Notes under the pieces: generated by a model | Databases searched by the model: none | What the model was told of the DNA's origin: nothing | What the model saw: the letters and a program-made list of their open reading frames with translations, nothing else | Part shown: positions 1 to 10,143 of the stretch, in pieces | Layout of the letters: the number at the start of each line of letters is the position of its first letter | Numbering within the stretch: position 1 is the stretch's first letter | Position numbers and translations under genes: made by a program | NCBI RefSeq assembly: GCF_000281045.1 | Contig: NW_008246096.1 | Coordinates: forward strand, 39,727-103,726 | Direction: 5' to 3' | DNA length: 64,000 nt | Source of the DNA: Saprolegnia diclina VS20 | Taxonomy: Eukaryota; Oomycota; Saprolegniomycetes; Saprolegniales; Saprolegniaceae

Positions 1-737
1 CCGACCTGAAGCCCGGTCGAGAACATGCCGCGCATCTGCGTGGGCGAGATCTCGGAAATGAGCACGTTGGAGACGTTGATGGCGGCGCCGGACGCGATAC
101 CCGAGACGACGCGGCCAAACGAGAAGAGGTAGATCTCGCTCGAGACCGTCTCGAGGACACCACCGACAATCATCGTGATCGCAATCAAAAAGAGCGTGCG
201 CTGGCGACCAAACTTGTCGGCGGGGTACCCGCTGGTCATGGCGCCGATCGCACCACCGACGATCCACGCCGTGACGGCCATCGTCCACTCGTTGCCCGAG
301 TGGCCGGGAAACATGATGCACGCCTTGTCCGGGATCGGGTTCTTCGCGCAGTCGACGTTGAACGGACGGTAGTTGAGCTGCGAGAGGAGCCAGCCAAATT
401 GGAACGAACCCATGAGCGCGACCGCGATCGTCACATACAGAATCGGCATCGGGATCAAGGCCGCGGCGTGCTCTTCGTGCATCATGCTCTCGAGACGACT
501 GAGGCGGACACGCGACGTGCTGCGGCGGGACGCGCGCCATGATGTACTCGCACGGGGTTCGTTCAGGCCGCCATCGTCGGATCGCGGAGTGTCCTGAATG
601 GCCACATAGTCGTCGGTATGTTCGTTGTGGTGTGCGTCTTGGAGGGCGACGTAGTCATCGTTGTGGTCTTGGATGGCCGAGGCCTTTGGTAGTGGCGAGA
701 TGGCTTTGGGCGCTGGCAATTGCGCTGTGTCGGCCAT
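1..737 (-). CDS. MFS sugar-porter-type transporter, 5' part only (runs off left edge)
   Basis: An open frame on the minus strand starts at the ATG at 735-737 and stays open to base 1, giving about 245 N-terminal residues. A cytosolic, Ser/Arg-rich N-terminus contains the SRRSTSRVRLSRLE motif shared by all transporters in this window. It is followed by the first membrane spans, a GYPADKFGRQR loop (the sugar-porter D-x-x-G-R motif) and SEISPTQMRG. The sequence is closest to the copy at 3,789-5,402; long stretches such as 1-60 and 4,771-4,830 differ by only a few bases. By family this is a proton-coupled or facilitative hexose carrier of the plasma membrane or an endomembrane. The substrate cannot be read from sequence. 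The C-terminal half lies outside the window. Confidence 0.85.
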   Translation of the reverse strand, partial: MADTAQLPAPKAISPLPKASAIQDHNDDYVALQDAHHNEHTDDYVAIQDTPRSDDGGLNEPRASTSWRASRRSTSRVRLSRLESMMHEEHAAALIPMPILYVTIAVALMGSFQFGWLLSQLNYRPFNVDCAKNPIPDKACIMFPGHSGNEWTMAVTAWIVGGAIGAMTSGYPADKFGRQRTLFLIAITMIVGGVLETVSSEIYLFSFGRVVSGIASGAAINVSNVLISEISPTQMRGMFSTGLQV

Positions 738-1457
738 GGTGAATTGCAAAATGGTCAAAAGCGCTGCGGCCGCGGAAGACCAGGAGGTAATCTATGTTAC
801 TGCCACTTCGCGTGGCTCGGTTCTCTGCCGCTTCCACATCACTGCGTCAAGTAACACGATTAGCGGGTGACTACCTTCGATGTTTTAATAGTGTAGGTAG
901 TGACTAAATGTGTTTGTATTGGATTAACACGATTTACGTACTTTGCGTGGTGAGAATGCGACTTTGCCTTAGGTTTGAAGTTCAAGAATGTTGGCGCCAA
1001 GTCTCCCATTTGCTGCTGCGTTTATCGCACGAAGAATCTTTTCAACGCCTATACAGCGTGTTGTCGCCGCGTACTGTCTTGCTGCGCGCGGTGAATCAGT
1101 CGAATGATGACGAAAGGACGCGGCTGAGTGTTGATGGCAACTTCGCCGCGCAACCACGCACCGTGATGCGATGTATCACTTACAGTGAGGGTGGAGCGAC
1201 GAGCGTACGGCAAGTCGAGCCAAACACATGCCGCTATCGCACCCGTATCCGAGAGCAAGCTGCAAGTTACGGGGCCGGCCATAGTCTTTGAAGTCGCGTT
1301 TTGTATGCTTGCCAAACCGTACCGGTGCGCCGTCACAAGCTCGCCAGGATTTGGGCCAATCCACGCCCTCATGTGGTCGTGATTTTAGCCAATCCACGCG
1401 CGTATCCAAATTCTAGCCAATGAAAACGCGCTGGGACATCTGTGGGGACAAAGATCG
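738..1457. other. Intergenic, divergent promoter region
   Basis: This 720-base stretch lies between the minus-strand transporter and the plus-strand CCZ1 homolog. I see no supported gene in it. Its right end carries three CCAAT boxes, annotated separately. Confidence 0.6.
1356..1421 (+). promoter_or_regulatory. Three CCAAT boxes upstream of CCZ1
   Basis: CCAAT occurs at 1356-1360, 1389-1393 and 1417-1421, each preceded by G. The first two are followed by the same CCACGC context. The last lies 37 bases before the start codon at 1458. Similar boxes precede several other genes in this window, so a CCAAT-binding (NF-Y-like) proximal promoter is inferred. Confidence 0.5.
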
Positions 1458-3690
1458 ATGGAACTGGTCCTGTGGCACGACGGCCTTGGCAGCGACGACG
1501 ACGCAGCGACGGACGAAGAGTCAGCGGCGCGTGTCTTGTACTTCTTCCCGCCACGGGCCGTCGCTGACCAGCTCAACGTGCTCCAGCTGCTCCAGGGCGC
1601 CCATGCTTTCGCGTCCAGCTTTGGCGCGACCTCGGCCGCCGACGCGACGCATGTCCAGCTCACGACCATGCGCTACTGCTATCGCCGCTGTGAGTCGCAC
1701 GTGTGGATTGCTCTCGTATGTGTACGCATGGACCTATCGCTTCTATGCGTCGTGCTCTAGGGCGTACAGACGCGCGACGACGACGCGGTACGTGACCACG
1801 CAAACGCGCCGCCGGGAACGCCAACTTGCCTAGGCCGCATGCAGCGAAGCGGCGATGGAAGCTGCGGTCGACCAGCTCTACGCGACGTTTCGGCTCTTCT
1901 ACGGCAGCATTGAAGCGTACGGCACCAACGTACTTCGCCGCTCATGCCCAGCGTAGGCGCCTCGCCACGAATCGCGCGGGCACGTCGGGCATGGCCGTTC
2001 TCGAGCAAATTGGTGCGTCGCGCAAGCTGCTTCGCAAAGCCTCTTCGTACGATACTGCATGCAATGCACCATGGACTAGAGCGCAACGTGTAGGCGGGCG
2101 CTGCAGGTGCGGGACGACGCCGACACGAGCGCACTCGAGGCAGCGCACGAGAGGGTCGAGAGCCTCCGCGTCTCGCTCGCGCAGCTTGAAGACGCCTCTC
2201 CGATCCACGCGTTTCGTCGCGTGTGCGCCGACTTTTTCCCTGTCTTTGCCCAGGCGCTCGGACTCGACGAACAAGTGACGTGCTTTAGCGACCTCCACGG
2301 TACACCTCGCCTGTGTATGGTCGTGGGTTCAAGCCAGCAAGTGGACGCTAGGGTTGGTGTACTACCCAGAAAGCAAGCACCTCCAGCTATGCTTTCAGTT
2401 GCTTCTTCAGAGTCTCTCGACCGAGCTTCCCGCGATCGTGTCGGCGGCCGCGTTCGTCCACGGTAGTGAAGTCATGGCTCACGGCGCCCACTGTCTCGTT
2501 CTATTAGGACAAGTTGTCTGGACGCAGCTGCCTTTCGAGCAGCTGGCCTTGCTCTACACTGTACTCCGGCTCCGCGAGCAAGAGGGCTATGTGCGTGCGC
2601 ACCCTGCGTCGCCGACGTCGCTGTGGATGGACCAGACATACTCTGCTGCTTACTCCCCCGTGTGGGCCACCAAGCAAGCCTACACCGAGATGAACGGAAG
2701 CCCAAGTCCGCTGCTTAAGCGCCGACCAAGGTAGTACCACAACCGACTTGCCAATTTATAACGCGCCATGTCTTAGTGCGCGCGAGTACTTGGCCGAAGT
2801 CACCAACTCGTTCAAGAACCCGAGCCCACACGCCGTCAACCACGGTTTACAGTGCGTCGACGGGACGTTTGCTCTGCTTGGAGCCAAGGACATTTGGGCG
2901 CCGGCCATTTCGCTGCTCGTGAACAGACAGCAATGCCACCTTCTTGTGTGGCAGGTGGACCACGTTATCTTGTGTCGGTACCGAGCTTGACAGGCTATGG
3001 TAGGAGCTGCTTGTTACGTTGGTCTTTGTCGTGGAAGCGAACGACGCGGTCGCACTCTCACGTACACGACGTCTTCGGTCGCCTGGGACTTACCACATTG
3101 CTGTGCTAGGCGTCTGTGGCGCGCTACAGGACGTTCTCGACGGACATGTGCATGTGCGAGAGGCTTCGCGGCGCACAGTGTCGCCGCCAACAGCGTCATC
3201 GTCGTACGTCCTTCCATGATCTGCCCTCGCAGCTAATGGCATTTAGGTCGGTCTGGTCGTTCATTCACGTAAACCGCATGACGCTGGGCGTGCAGCTCCA
3301 CAACCTCGCCAAGTTGCGCAGTAAGTCCCGGGTACGTGATGCTGCCGCGCCAACGAGGCGACGTCAAGTAGGATGGTGCTGGTATGCCGCTGCGACTTCA
3401 GGCAGCCAGTGTACCTCGGCCACTCCTCGACGTTCTCAACCACGCCCACGCCGCGATGGCCGCGTATGCTTTGTATGGTGCCTTGTAGATGCGTGAACCG
3501 TCGTAGGGATACGGCGCTGCTGGATGTATGCGTTCGGACGCCGGGCGACGGCTGGGTCGTCGCCCGGCGATCGGGAACGGTCGGTCGCGAGCTCTACGCA
3601 TTCTTTGATGCGAGCGTCGAGACGCTTGGCGACTTGAGCAAGAGCATGACCGAGCTCATCCTGCACGACTTTGAGAGCACTTTTATGTAA
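1458..3690 (+). CDS. CCZ1: CCZ1 homolog (Mon1-Ccz1 Rab7 exchange-factor subunit), multi-intron
   Basis: The gene is split by roughly ten short introns. The first exons read 1458-1715, 1761-1787, 1834-1929, 2107-2299 and 2352 onward, with GT-AG ends and matching phases; some later joins (2,731-3,370) are less certain. The start shows the first longin-domain pattern of CCZ1 (RVLYFFPPRAVADQLNVLQL). The middle has the typical 'GQVVWTQLPFEQLALLYTVL' block. The end (DGWVVARRSGTVGRELYAF) matches the family's C-terminal longin-like domain. CCZ1 pairs with Mon1 to activate Rab7 on late endosomes, vacuoles and autophagosomes. A possible 45-base intron at 2463-2507 is a multiple of three and therefore easy to miss. 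The family call is firm; exact exons are moderate. Confidence 0.8.
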
Positions 3691-3788
3691 CGTTAGTCTA
3701 TCTTTCTACATGTCGACCCTACCCCTGTAACACTCTCACACGTGCCTCTACTCGTCGAGACTACGCATGCATCCTACTTATGTCCACC

Positions 3789-5402
3789 TTATATAGTAGA
3801 ACTCTCCTCGTCGTCGATCGCACGCAGAAGCTTGTCATGGGACGAGACGGAGCGCGGCGGGTGGTGGGCAAAGGCCACTTGAATTTCATCAAACGTCTTT
3901 TGCGCAGTCTCGGGCACTACGGAATAGACAAAGCAGAGGACACCGAGGAGGTACCCGACAAACAGTAGAAAGGTATAGCTGCCGAGAACCGACGGGTCGG
4001 CCAAGAGCGGGTAGAAGACGCCAACGACCAAGTTGGCCAGCCACGTGGTCATGGTGCCGACGGCGCCTGCACCCGCGTGAAGAAAATCGGGAAAGATTTC
4101 AGCCGACACCATCCACGCCATCGGGCCGATCGAGAGACAGAACGCGCCGACAAAGATCCCGGTGGATGCAATAGAGAGCAGCGGACTGGCATAAAAGAGC
4201 GAGACGACGATGCCTCCGGATGCGAATGCCATGAGCGATAGAAATCCCAGCAGCAGCGTCCGTCGCGGGAACGTGTCCATGATGCGCGCCGCCACCAAGA
4301 TCATGCTCGTGCGCACGACGTTGATGATCGTGTTGCCAATGCGCGGGTCGCTCACGCCGGCGCTCGCAAAGATGGACGATGAGTAGTACATGACGGCGTT
4401 GATACCGCAGAGCTGCTGCGCCGAGCAGAGCACGATCGCAATGATGAGTTGCTGGCGGTACTTCTTCGAGAAAAGCAGGCTCCAAGTGTTCACGCCAGCA
4501 GTCTCCTTGACCTCGTCGTCGTGGGCTGATAGCATGCCTTGTAGAATGCCTTCGTAGTCGCACGGGCGGTACAACTGCTGGAGCTCGGTCAAGGCGAGGG
4601 CCGTCTCGCCGTGCGTGACGAGCCACACCGGACTTTTCGTCGTGAGCGGGATCAAGAGGATCTGCGCAATGCCCAGCACGGTCGGGAACCCGACAAGGAT
4701 GCGCCAGCCGCTGCCGTACCCGACAAAGTAGTGGACCGTGGTCACCGCCAACGACCCGAACGCGACGCCGACCTGAAGCCCGGTCGAGAACATACCGCGC
4801 ATCTGCGTGGGCGAGATCTCGGAAATGAGCACGTTGCAGACGTTGATGGCGGCGCCGGACGCAATACCCGAGACGAGCCGGCCGATCGAGAAGAGAGTGA
4901 TACTATCGGCGGCTGTCTGCAGCGCGCTCCCCAGTACCATGACGATGGCGTTGACAAGCAGCGTGTAGTGCCGCCCAATGTGATCGGCCGGATACCCACT
5001 GCCACTGGCGCCGATCGCACCACCGACGATCCACGCCGTGACCGCCATCGTCCATTGCTTCTCCGAGTGACTAGGAAAGAGGATGCACGCCTTGTCCGGG
5101 ATCGGGTTCTTCGCACAGTCGACGTTGAACGGACGGTAGTTGAGCTGCGAGAGGAGCCAGCCGAATTGGAACGACCCCATGAGCGCGACCGCGATCGTCA
5201 CGTACAAGAGCGGTGTCGGGACTAGAGCCTTCGCATGCTCTTCGTGCAGCATGGCTTCGAGGCGACTGAGGCGGACCCGCGAATTGCTGCGGTGTTTGGC
5301 GCGGATGGACAAGGCCGGCGGTGCGTGCTTGGGCGTGCCCTCGATGGCCACGTACGTGTCGTTGGGCGACGGCAGCGGCGTCGCGACATCACGGAACGAC
5401 AT
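3789..5402 (-). CDS. MFS sugar-porter-type transporter, copy A
   Basis: Single exon, 537 residues, starting at the ATG at 5400-5402 (MSFRDVATPLP...). An open frame continues upstream only through a non-ATG codon. The usual twelve-span architecture is visible: the LSRLEAML N-terminal motif, GYPADHIGRH between spans 2 and 3, SEISPTQMRG after span 4, TKSPVWL (in place of the family's PESPR) after span 6, AQQLCGINAVMYYSSSIF in span 7, and PETAQKTFDEI after span 12. The QQLCGIN signature supports hexose-type transport by homology. It is the outermost left member of the mirrored array and its counterpart is 17,644-19,338, though it looks closer to the truncated copy at 1-737. The acidic tail ends DDEESSTI. 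Confidence 0.9.
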   Translation of the reverse strand: MSFRDVATPLPSPNDTYVAIEGTPKHAPPALSIRAKHRSNSRVRLSRLEAMLHEEHAKALVPTPLLYVTIAVALMGSFQFGWLLSQLNYRPFNVDCAKNPIPDKACILFPSHSEKQWTMAVTAWIVGGAIGASGSGYPADHIGRHYTLLVNAIVMVLGSALQTAADSITLFSIGRLVSGIASGAAINVCNVLISEISPTQMRGMFSTGLQVGVAFGSLAVTTVHYFVGYGSGWRILVGFPTVLGIAQILLIPLTTKSPVWLVTHGETALALTELQQLYRPCDYEGILQGMLSAHDDEVKETAGVNTWSLLFSKKYRQQLIIAIVLCSAQQLCGINAVMYYSSSIFASAGVSDPRIGNTIINVVRTSMILVAARIMDTFPRRTLLLGFLSLMAFASGGIVVSLFYASPLLSIASTGIFVGAFCLSIGPMAWMVSAEIFPDFLHAGAGAVGTMTTWLANLVVGVFYPLLADPSVLGSYTFLLFVGYLLGVLCFVYSVVPETAQKTFDEIQVAFAHHPPRSVSSHDKLLRAIDDEESSTI

Positions 5403-6002
5403 GCGTCCGACTTTGCACGAGCCAAAATATCGAACGACCTGCGCATGTCCGTTTCCGCCGCCACGTGCAAGCAACCGCCGTAAAGACCTTGTGCGCAGTA
5501 GCGATGGGAGCTATATTGCCAAGCACAGGGCTCCAGAAGATTGGGCACCTTGCTTGAATGCAGCTTTTCCCAACCTGCAGAAGTATTCTCAATGCGTTTG
5601 GCCTCTAAGAACTTATCGAAGAACTTCGGGTGTAGTGGGCTGTCGGCCTTGGAGCTGGTCGCTTGACCACACGATGCCGCGAAGACAGTCCTTTCACGGG
5701 CATTGCATGCCGAAAATAAGGCTCGACCTTGGTTTTTGGAGGTCACGAACTTGACTCTTTTCGAAGCCGACAAATCGTCGCCGAGGGCAGCAGCAGACGA
5801 CATTCCACCACGAGACAGTGGCCAAGGATGGGCGGCCTCAACAAGCGTCCCAACGCGGTATTGCAAACGTCACTGCATGTGCCCGTTCAATAACAATGTC
5901 TCGAGCGAGCTTCGTCCGTCAACCTGGTACCGTGCTTGAAGAAGTGGCACGTAAGATGCAATCAGATTCCTAAATTCTATTATTTAAGTCGTCGCGATGT
6001 CG
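5403..6002. other. Intergenic between transporter copies A and B
   Basis: Six hundred bases hold the promoter of copy A (minus strand) and the 3' end region of copy B. Open frames across it look like random or antisense frames with no family resemblance. I see no gene here. Confidence 0.5.
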
Positions 6003-7625
6003 CTACTCAAAGCTGTCGAACGGGTCGACTTCGGCCACGGCCTTGGGCGACGGCGGCGAGACGCGGTCAAACTCGGCTTGGATCTCGTCAAACGTGCGCT
6101 GGGCCGTCTCGGGCACAACAAAATAAATGAAGGTAATGAAGATGACGAGGAGGCCGAGGAAGATGAGGAACGCATAGTCGCTAAGCACGTCCGGCTTGGA
6201 GAGCGTCGGGTACGAGATACCGACCAGAAAATCACCGCTGAACGTAAACATGGTGCCCACGCCGCCTGCGCTCGCATGCAGATAGTCTGGGAAGATCTCG
6301 GCAGCGACCATCCACGCCATTGAGCCGATCGAGAAGCAGTACGCGCCGACATACGTCGCCGTCGCAAGCACAGAGAGAATCGGACTGGCGTAGATGAGCG
6401 AGATCGAGATGCAGGTCGCCGCCGCCGCCATGACGCCCATACCAAAGAGGAGAAGCGTCCGCCGATGGAACTTGTCCATGACCTTGGCGGCAAACACCAT
6501 ACCAATGGTACGGACCACGTTGATGATCGTGTTGCCAATGCGCGGGTCGTTCACGCCGGCGCTCGCAAAGATGGACGACGAGTAGTACATGACGGCGTTG
6601 ATACCGCAGAGCTGCTTGGCCACACAGAGCACGATCGCAATCGTGAGCTGAAGGCGGTACCGTTTCGAGAAGAGCGACTGCCACGGGTTGATGCCCACCG
6701 TCTCCTCGACCATCTCGTCGTGCGAAGCTTGAATTGCGTGCAAAATGGCCTCCGTATCGCACGGCAGGTACAACCGGTTGAGTTCAGCGAGGGCCAACTC
6801 GGGCTTGCCGACAGAGATGAGCCACACAGGACTCTTGGCCGTGAACGGAAGAAGAAAGATCTGGAGCCCACCAAGCGCGATCGGGAACCCAACAAGGAGC
6901 CGCCAGCCGTACGAGTAGCCGATAAAGTAGTGGCACGTTGTGACGGCGAGCGAGCCGAATGCAATCGCGACTTGAAGGCCCGTTGCGAAAAGACCGCGCA
7001 TCTCCATCGGCGAGATCTCGGAGACGAGGACGTTGGCGACGTTGACAGCGGCGCCAGCAGCAATACCCGAGACGAGGCGGCCAAACGCAAAGAGGTAGAT
7101 GCCCGTGGACGCGCTTTGAATCACTGCGCCGGCAATCATGATGATGGCATTGAGGTACAAGGTGCGTTGACGGCCATACTTGTCGGCGGGGGCGCTGCTG
7201 CCAATGGTACCGATGGCCGCGCCGATGGTCCAGGACGTGACCGCCATCGTCCACTCAGTGCCCGAGTGACCAGGAAACATGATGCAGTTGTCCGCCGGAA
7301 TCGGAATCTCGCCGCACTTGGAGTTGAACGGCTTGTAGTTGAGCTGCGTGAGGATCCAGCCGAGTTGGAAGGTGCCCATGAGCGCAACCGTGATCGTCAA
7401 GTAGAGTGCACGTGCTGGCTGCAGTGCTTTCGAGTGCTCCTCGGTAATCATCGACTCGAGGCGGCTGAGATGGCGTCGGGAGGACGACCGGTTCGCGGAC
7501 CGCGACGTCGCTCGCTTGCCATCGCCGAGCGTCGGTGAAGACGGCGGTATCGCCACAAAGACGTCCGGTTTGGGTGTCGAGACGAGGCCAAAATTGGTGG
7601 TTGGAAGGAGTTGTGCGCCGGCCAT
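6003..7625 (-). CDS. MFS sugar-porter-type transporter, copy B
   Basis: Single exon, 540 residues. The start at 7623-7625 (MAGAQLLPTT...) is chosen because the mirrored copy at 15,467 begins the same way. Motifs: the HLSRLESM N-terminal tail, SAPADKYGRQR, SEISPMEMRG, TAKSPVWL, AKQLCGINAVMYYSS and PETAQRTFDEI, ending DPFDSFE. Compared with B', the N-terminal 170 or so residues and the last 100 differ at many positions. From FAFGRLVSG to GSMAWMV (about 265 residues, roughly 7,100 down to 6,310) I count a single amino-acid difference. That mosaic suggests gene conversion. Function: predicted hexose or related sugar uptake. Confidence 0.9.
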   Translation of the reverse strand: MAGAQLLPTTNFGLVSTPKPDVFVAIPPSSPTLGDGKRATSRSANRSSSRRHLSRLESMITEEHSKALQPARALYLTITVALMGTFQLGWILTQLNYKPFNSKCGEIPIPADNCIMFPGHSGTEWTMAVTSWTIGAAIGTIGSSAPADKYGRQRTLYLNAIIMIAGAVIQSASTGIYLFAFGRLVSGIAAGAAVNVANVLVSEISPMEMRGLFATGLQVAIAFGSLAVTTCHYFIGYSYGWRLLVGFPIALGGLQIFLLPFTAKSPVWLISVGKPELALAELNRLYLPCDTEAILHAIQASHDEMVEETVGINPWQSLFSKRYRLQLTIAIVLCVAKQLCGINAVMYYSSSIFASAGVNDPRIGNTIINVVRTIGMVFAAKVMDKFHRRTLLLFGMGVMAAAATCISISLIYASPILSVLATATYVGAYCFSIGSMAWMVAAEIFPDYLHASAGGVGTMFTFSGDFLVGISYPTLSKPDVLSDYAFLIFLGLLVIFITFIYFVVPETAQRTFDEIQAEFDRVSPPSPKAVAEVDPFDSFE

Positions 7626-8410
7626 TGCAAGTTGTCGAGTGCTGTGCCATCGCGCCAAAGATCGCAGGTTTCGGCACGTGTCTCTGTGCGCCACCCATTC
7701 TATGTTGCAGATGAGATTGAACTTTGCAAGCAGTGTCGTGCGCGCGCCACGTCATATCGTGGTCCAGTCATGCTTTCTTTTATGGCCAATATGAGCTGCG
7801 GCCTCTGGATGCAGCAAGTGCATTGGGAAATGAGAAATGTGTGTCAGCGGTACCAACAATGATTTGTATTGCCCTTGAAAATACTACGCACTTCAGTTGC
7901 CGTTGTCGCTGCGACGACATGACAACCGGGTTCTCCTTCAAGGTGCGCCAACGGCCGCAGGAGTATGCATGAGGAAGCCACGACGTCGGACGAAATGTCG
8001 TTCGTCCTGGCGCGGACCCTCGACAAATTTTGTCGAGGGTCCACGCCAGGAACAGGATCGGCCAAGTTGGTTCCTCAGTTTTGCCGACGCTTGCGACGCC
8101 CAAGATCACACTGTGGTCAGTGCACGGATGCACGGCGGATGGAATCAGCAAAATTCTCGCGCTTGTCGTCGTCGCATCAGCTTTCCGAACGACAGGCCAT
8201 TGCCAGTTGCGCCTGTGGTGATGATGGGTGCACGGTTGGACTTGCCAAAGACAGCGCAGATTTGCAGCCAAATAATGGGCGAGGTTGTACCGGATCAAAC
8301 GTCTGGCGCTTCATACCATCCGGATACTAAAAGCAGTCCGATTGTTCTAGAACAACCGATGCACTGTCATGACAAAACACACAAATTAGTTTATAAATCT
8401 AGTGGGGTAC
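7626..8410. other. Intergenic between transporter copies B and C
   Basis: This 785-base spacer carries the promoter of copy B and, near 8,005-8,051, a long near-perfect palindrome annotated separately. The last 46 bases (8365-8410) belong to the inverted duplication arm of copy C. No protein gene is supported. Confidence 0.5.
8005..8051. repeat. 47-base near-perfect palindrome
   Basis: The sequence is symmetrical around base 8028. Positions 8005-8027 pair with 8029-8051 with only one mismatch (8013 against 8043), so a transcript would form a stem of about 23 base pairs with almost no loop. It lies between copies B and C, about 355 bases downstream of copy C's stop codon on the minus strand. 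Possible roles are a small inverted-repeat element remnant, a cruciform or a transcript end hairpin; sequence alone cannot decide. Confidence 0.7.
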
Positions 8411-10143
8411 CTAGTCGATGCTCGCGTACGGGTCCAATTCGACTTGAGCTTTGGGCGACGAAACCGGGAGCGGGTTGAAGAGCAGCTGGATCTCGTCCGA
8501 GGTCTTGTGCGACGTCTCGGGGAGCATAATGTACGTAAAGGACGCGTAGCCAACGAGGAAGGCGAAGAAGAGGAGGAACGCATAGTTGGAGAGCGCGTTG
8601 GCGGCTGCGATCGACGGGTAGAAGAGGCCGACGATGAGATCGGCGATCCACGTGGTCATGGTGCCGACGCCGCCGGCCTTGGCGTGGAGAAAGTCGGGAA
8701 AGATCTCGGCCGTGAGCATCCACGCCATCGGGCCGATCGAGAGCGAGAAGGCGCCGACAAAGATTGCCGTCGAGACGAGCGACACGATCGGGTTGGCGTA
8801 AATGAGCGAAAAGACAACGCCGAGCGCCGCGATGGCCATGGCCGAGAGACCCGACACGAGCAAAGTGCGGCGCTTGACCTTGTCCATGATGCGGGACGCG
8901 ACGAGGATGCCGCCCGTGCGCACAATGTTGACGATCGTGTTGCCGACGCGCGGGTCCGTGATGCCGGCGTCAAAAAAGATGTCGGACGAGTAGTACATGA
9001 TGGCCGTGATACCGCACAGCTGCTGCGCCGAGCAGAGCACGACCGCGATGAGGAGCTGCTTGCGATAGCGCTTGGAGAGGAGCGCTTGCCACGCGTTGAT
9101 CTCGGCCTGCTCCTTCTCTTCCTCTTCGTGGGCCGCGATCATCGCTTGCAGCATCGCCTTGGTGTCGATGGGCGCAATATACAGACGCGTCATTTCCGCA
9201 ACAGCTTCGTCATGCTGCTGGTGGGCGACGAGCCAGACAGGGCTCTTGGCCGTGAACGGCAGCAAGAAGATTTGGACCGCACCCATGACGACCGGGAACC
9301 CGACGAGGAAGCGCCAGCCGTACGAGAAGCCGACAAAGTAGTGGCACGTCGTCACCAGGAGCGCGCCGGACGCAATGAAGATCTGGATACCGGTGCCGAG
9401 CGTACCGCGCATGTGCGTGGGCGAGATCTCCGTGATGAGGATGTTGGCGACGTTGATGGCCGCGCCAGATGCGAGGCCCGAGATGAACCGACCGACCGAG
9501 AAGAGGTAGACTTCCGTGGACGCGGCTTGGACGGCGCCACCGACGATGATCACGATCGCGTTGAGAAAGAGCGACCGCTTCCGGCCAAACTTGTCGGCGG
9601 GCACACCGCTGCCCATGGCGCCAATGGCCGCGCCGAGAATCCACGTAGAGATGGCCAGCGTCCACTCGTTCTCCGAGTGACCCGCAAACATGACGCACGC
9701 TTCGTCCGGAATCGGCACCTTTTCGCACTCGAGGTTGAACGGACGGTAGTTGAGCTGCACGAGGCACCAGCCGACCTGGAGGCACCCGATGAGCGCGACG
9801 GCTGCCGTAATGTACAGCGCCGACGTCGGCATGAGCGCGGCCGCGGTCTCGTCGGGCAGCATGGCTTCGAGGCGACTGAGGCGGACGCGGGACGTGGATC
9901 GGCGGGATGCGCGAAGCGAGCCGGTGGACCCGGTGCGTTTGAGGTCGTCGGCCTTGGCTTTCGGCGAGCTCTTCATCGGAAGAAACACGTCCGGCTTGGG
10001 CTGGGTCGTCGGCGTGGTTGGCGCCGTGACGTAGGCGGCGGTTGGTGTCGAGGCCATGGAAGCAGGACAGCAGCCGTGAGGCAGTGGAGTGGTGCTGGGA
10101 AGTGGAAAGTTGTAGAATGAGCTATTTGGGCTGCTTGATTTCT
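8365..10143 (-). repeat. Left arm of inverted duplication (with 12811-14591)
   Basis: The whole of transporter copy C, about 86 bases of 5' flank and 46 bases of 3' flank are repeated in opposite orientation at 12,811-14,591. At the 3' end identity stops right after the self-complementary TGTCATGACA. At the 5' end it stops at AGAAATCAAGCAG, after a short diverged patch of about ten bases. I found only about nine base differences over about 1.78 kb, so the copies are recent or homogenised. Confidence 0.9.
8411..10057 (-). CDS. MFS sugar-porter-type transporter, copy C
   Basis: Single exon, 548 residues, start ATG at 10055-10057 (MASTPTAAYV...). A Thr/Pro/Ser-rich cytosolic tail of about 80 residues precedes the membrane part and contains SRRSTSRVRLSRLE. 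Motifs by approximate residue: PADKFGRKR 153-161, TEISPTHMRG 209-218, TAKSPVWL 269-276, AQQLCGITAIMYYSS 344-358, PETSHKTSDEI 513-523. The second exit-side N of the usual QQLxGIN is T here (GIT), in both C copies. It differs from C' at a single residue (Leu335 against Ile). Probable sugar carrier; substrate unknown. Confidence 0.92.
   Translation of the reverse strand: MASTPTAAYVTAPTTPTTQPKPDVFLPMKSSPKAKADDLKRTGSTGSLRASRRSTSRVRLSRLEAMLPDETAAALMPTSALYITAAVALIGCLQVGWCLVQLNYRPFNLECEKVPIPDEACVMFAGHSENEWTLAISTWILGAAIGAMGSGVPADKFGRKRSLFLNAIVIIVGGAVQAASTEVYLFSVGRFISGLASGAAINVANILITEISPTHMRGTLGTGIQIFIASGALLVTTCHYFVGFSYGWRFLVGFPVVMGAVQIFLLPFTAKSPVWLVAHQQHDEAVAEMTRLYIAPIDTKAMLQAMIAAHEEEEKEQAEINAWQALLSKRYRKQLLIAVVLCSAQQLCGITAIMYYSSDIFFDAGITDPRVGNTIVNIVRTGGILVASRIMDKVKRRTLLVSGLSAMAIAALGVVFSLIYANPIVSLVSTAIFVGAFSLSIGPMAWMLTAEIFPDFLHAKAGGVGTMTTWIADLIVGLFYPSIAAANALSNYAFLLFFAFLVGYASFTYIMLPETSHKTSDEIQLLFNPLPVSSPKAQVELDPYASID

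Noticed and set aside
908..1291. Open frames of 100-130 codons on both strands between the first transporter and CCZ1
   Set aside because: No conserved motif, overlapping frames on both strands, and location in a promoter region.
5222..5866. A 214-codon minus-strand frame upstream of transporter copy A
   Set aside because: Its C-terminal part is the transporter's own N-terminus read in the wrong frame; the rest has no resemblance to any protein.
8402..10120. A 572-codon open frame antisense to transporter copy C (and shorter ones antisense to B, B', A' and C')
   Set aside because: GC-rich third positions of the real gene remove stops from the opposite strand. The antisense product is an Asp/Arg-rich mix with no family resemblance, and the same pattern appears opposite every copy.
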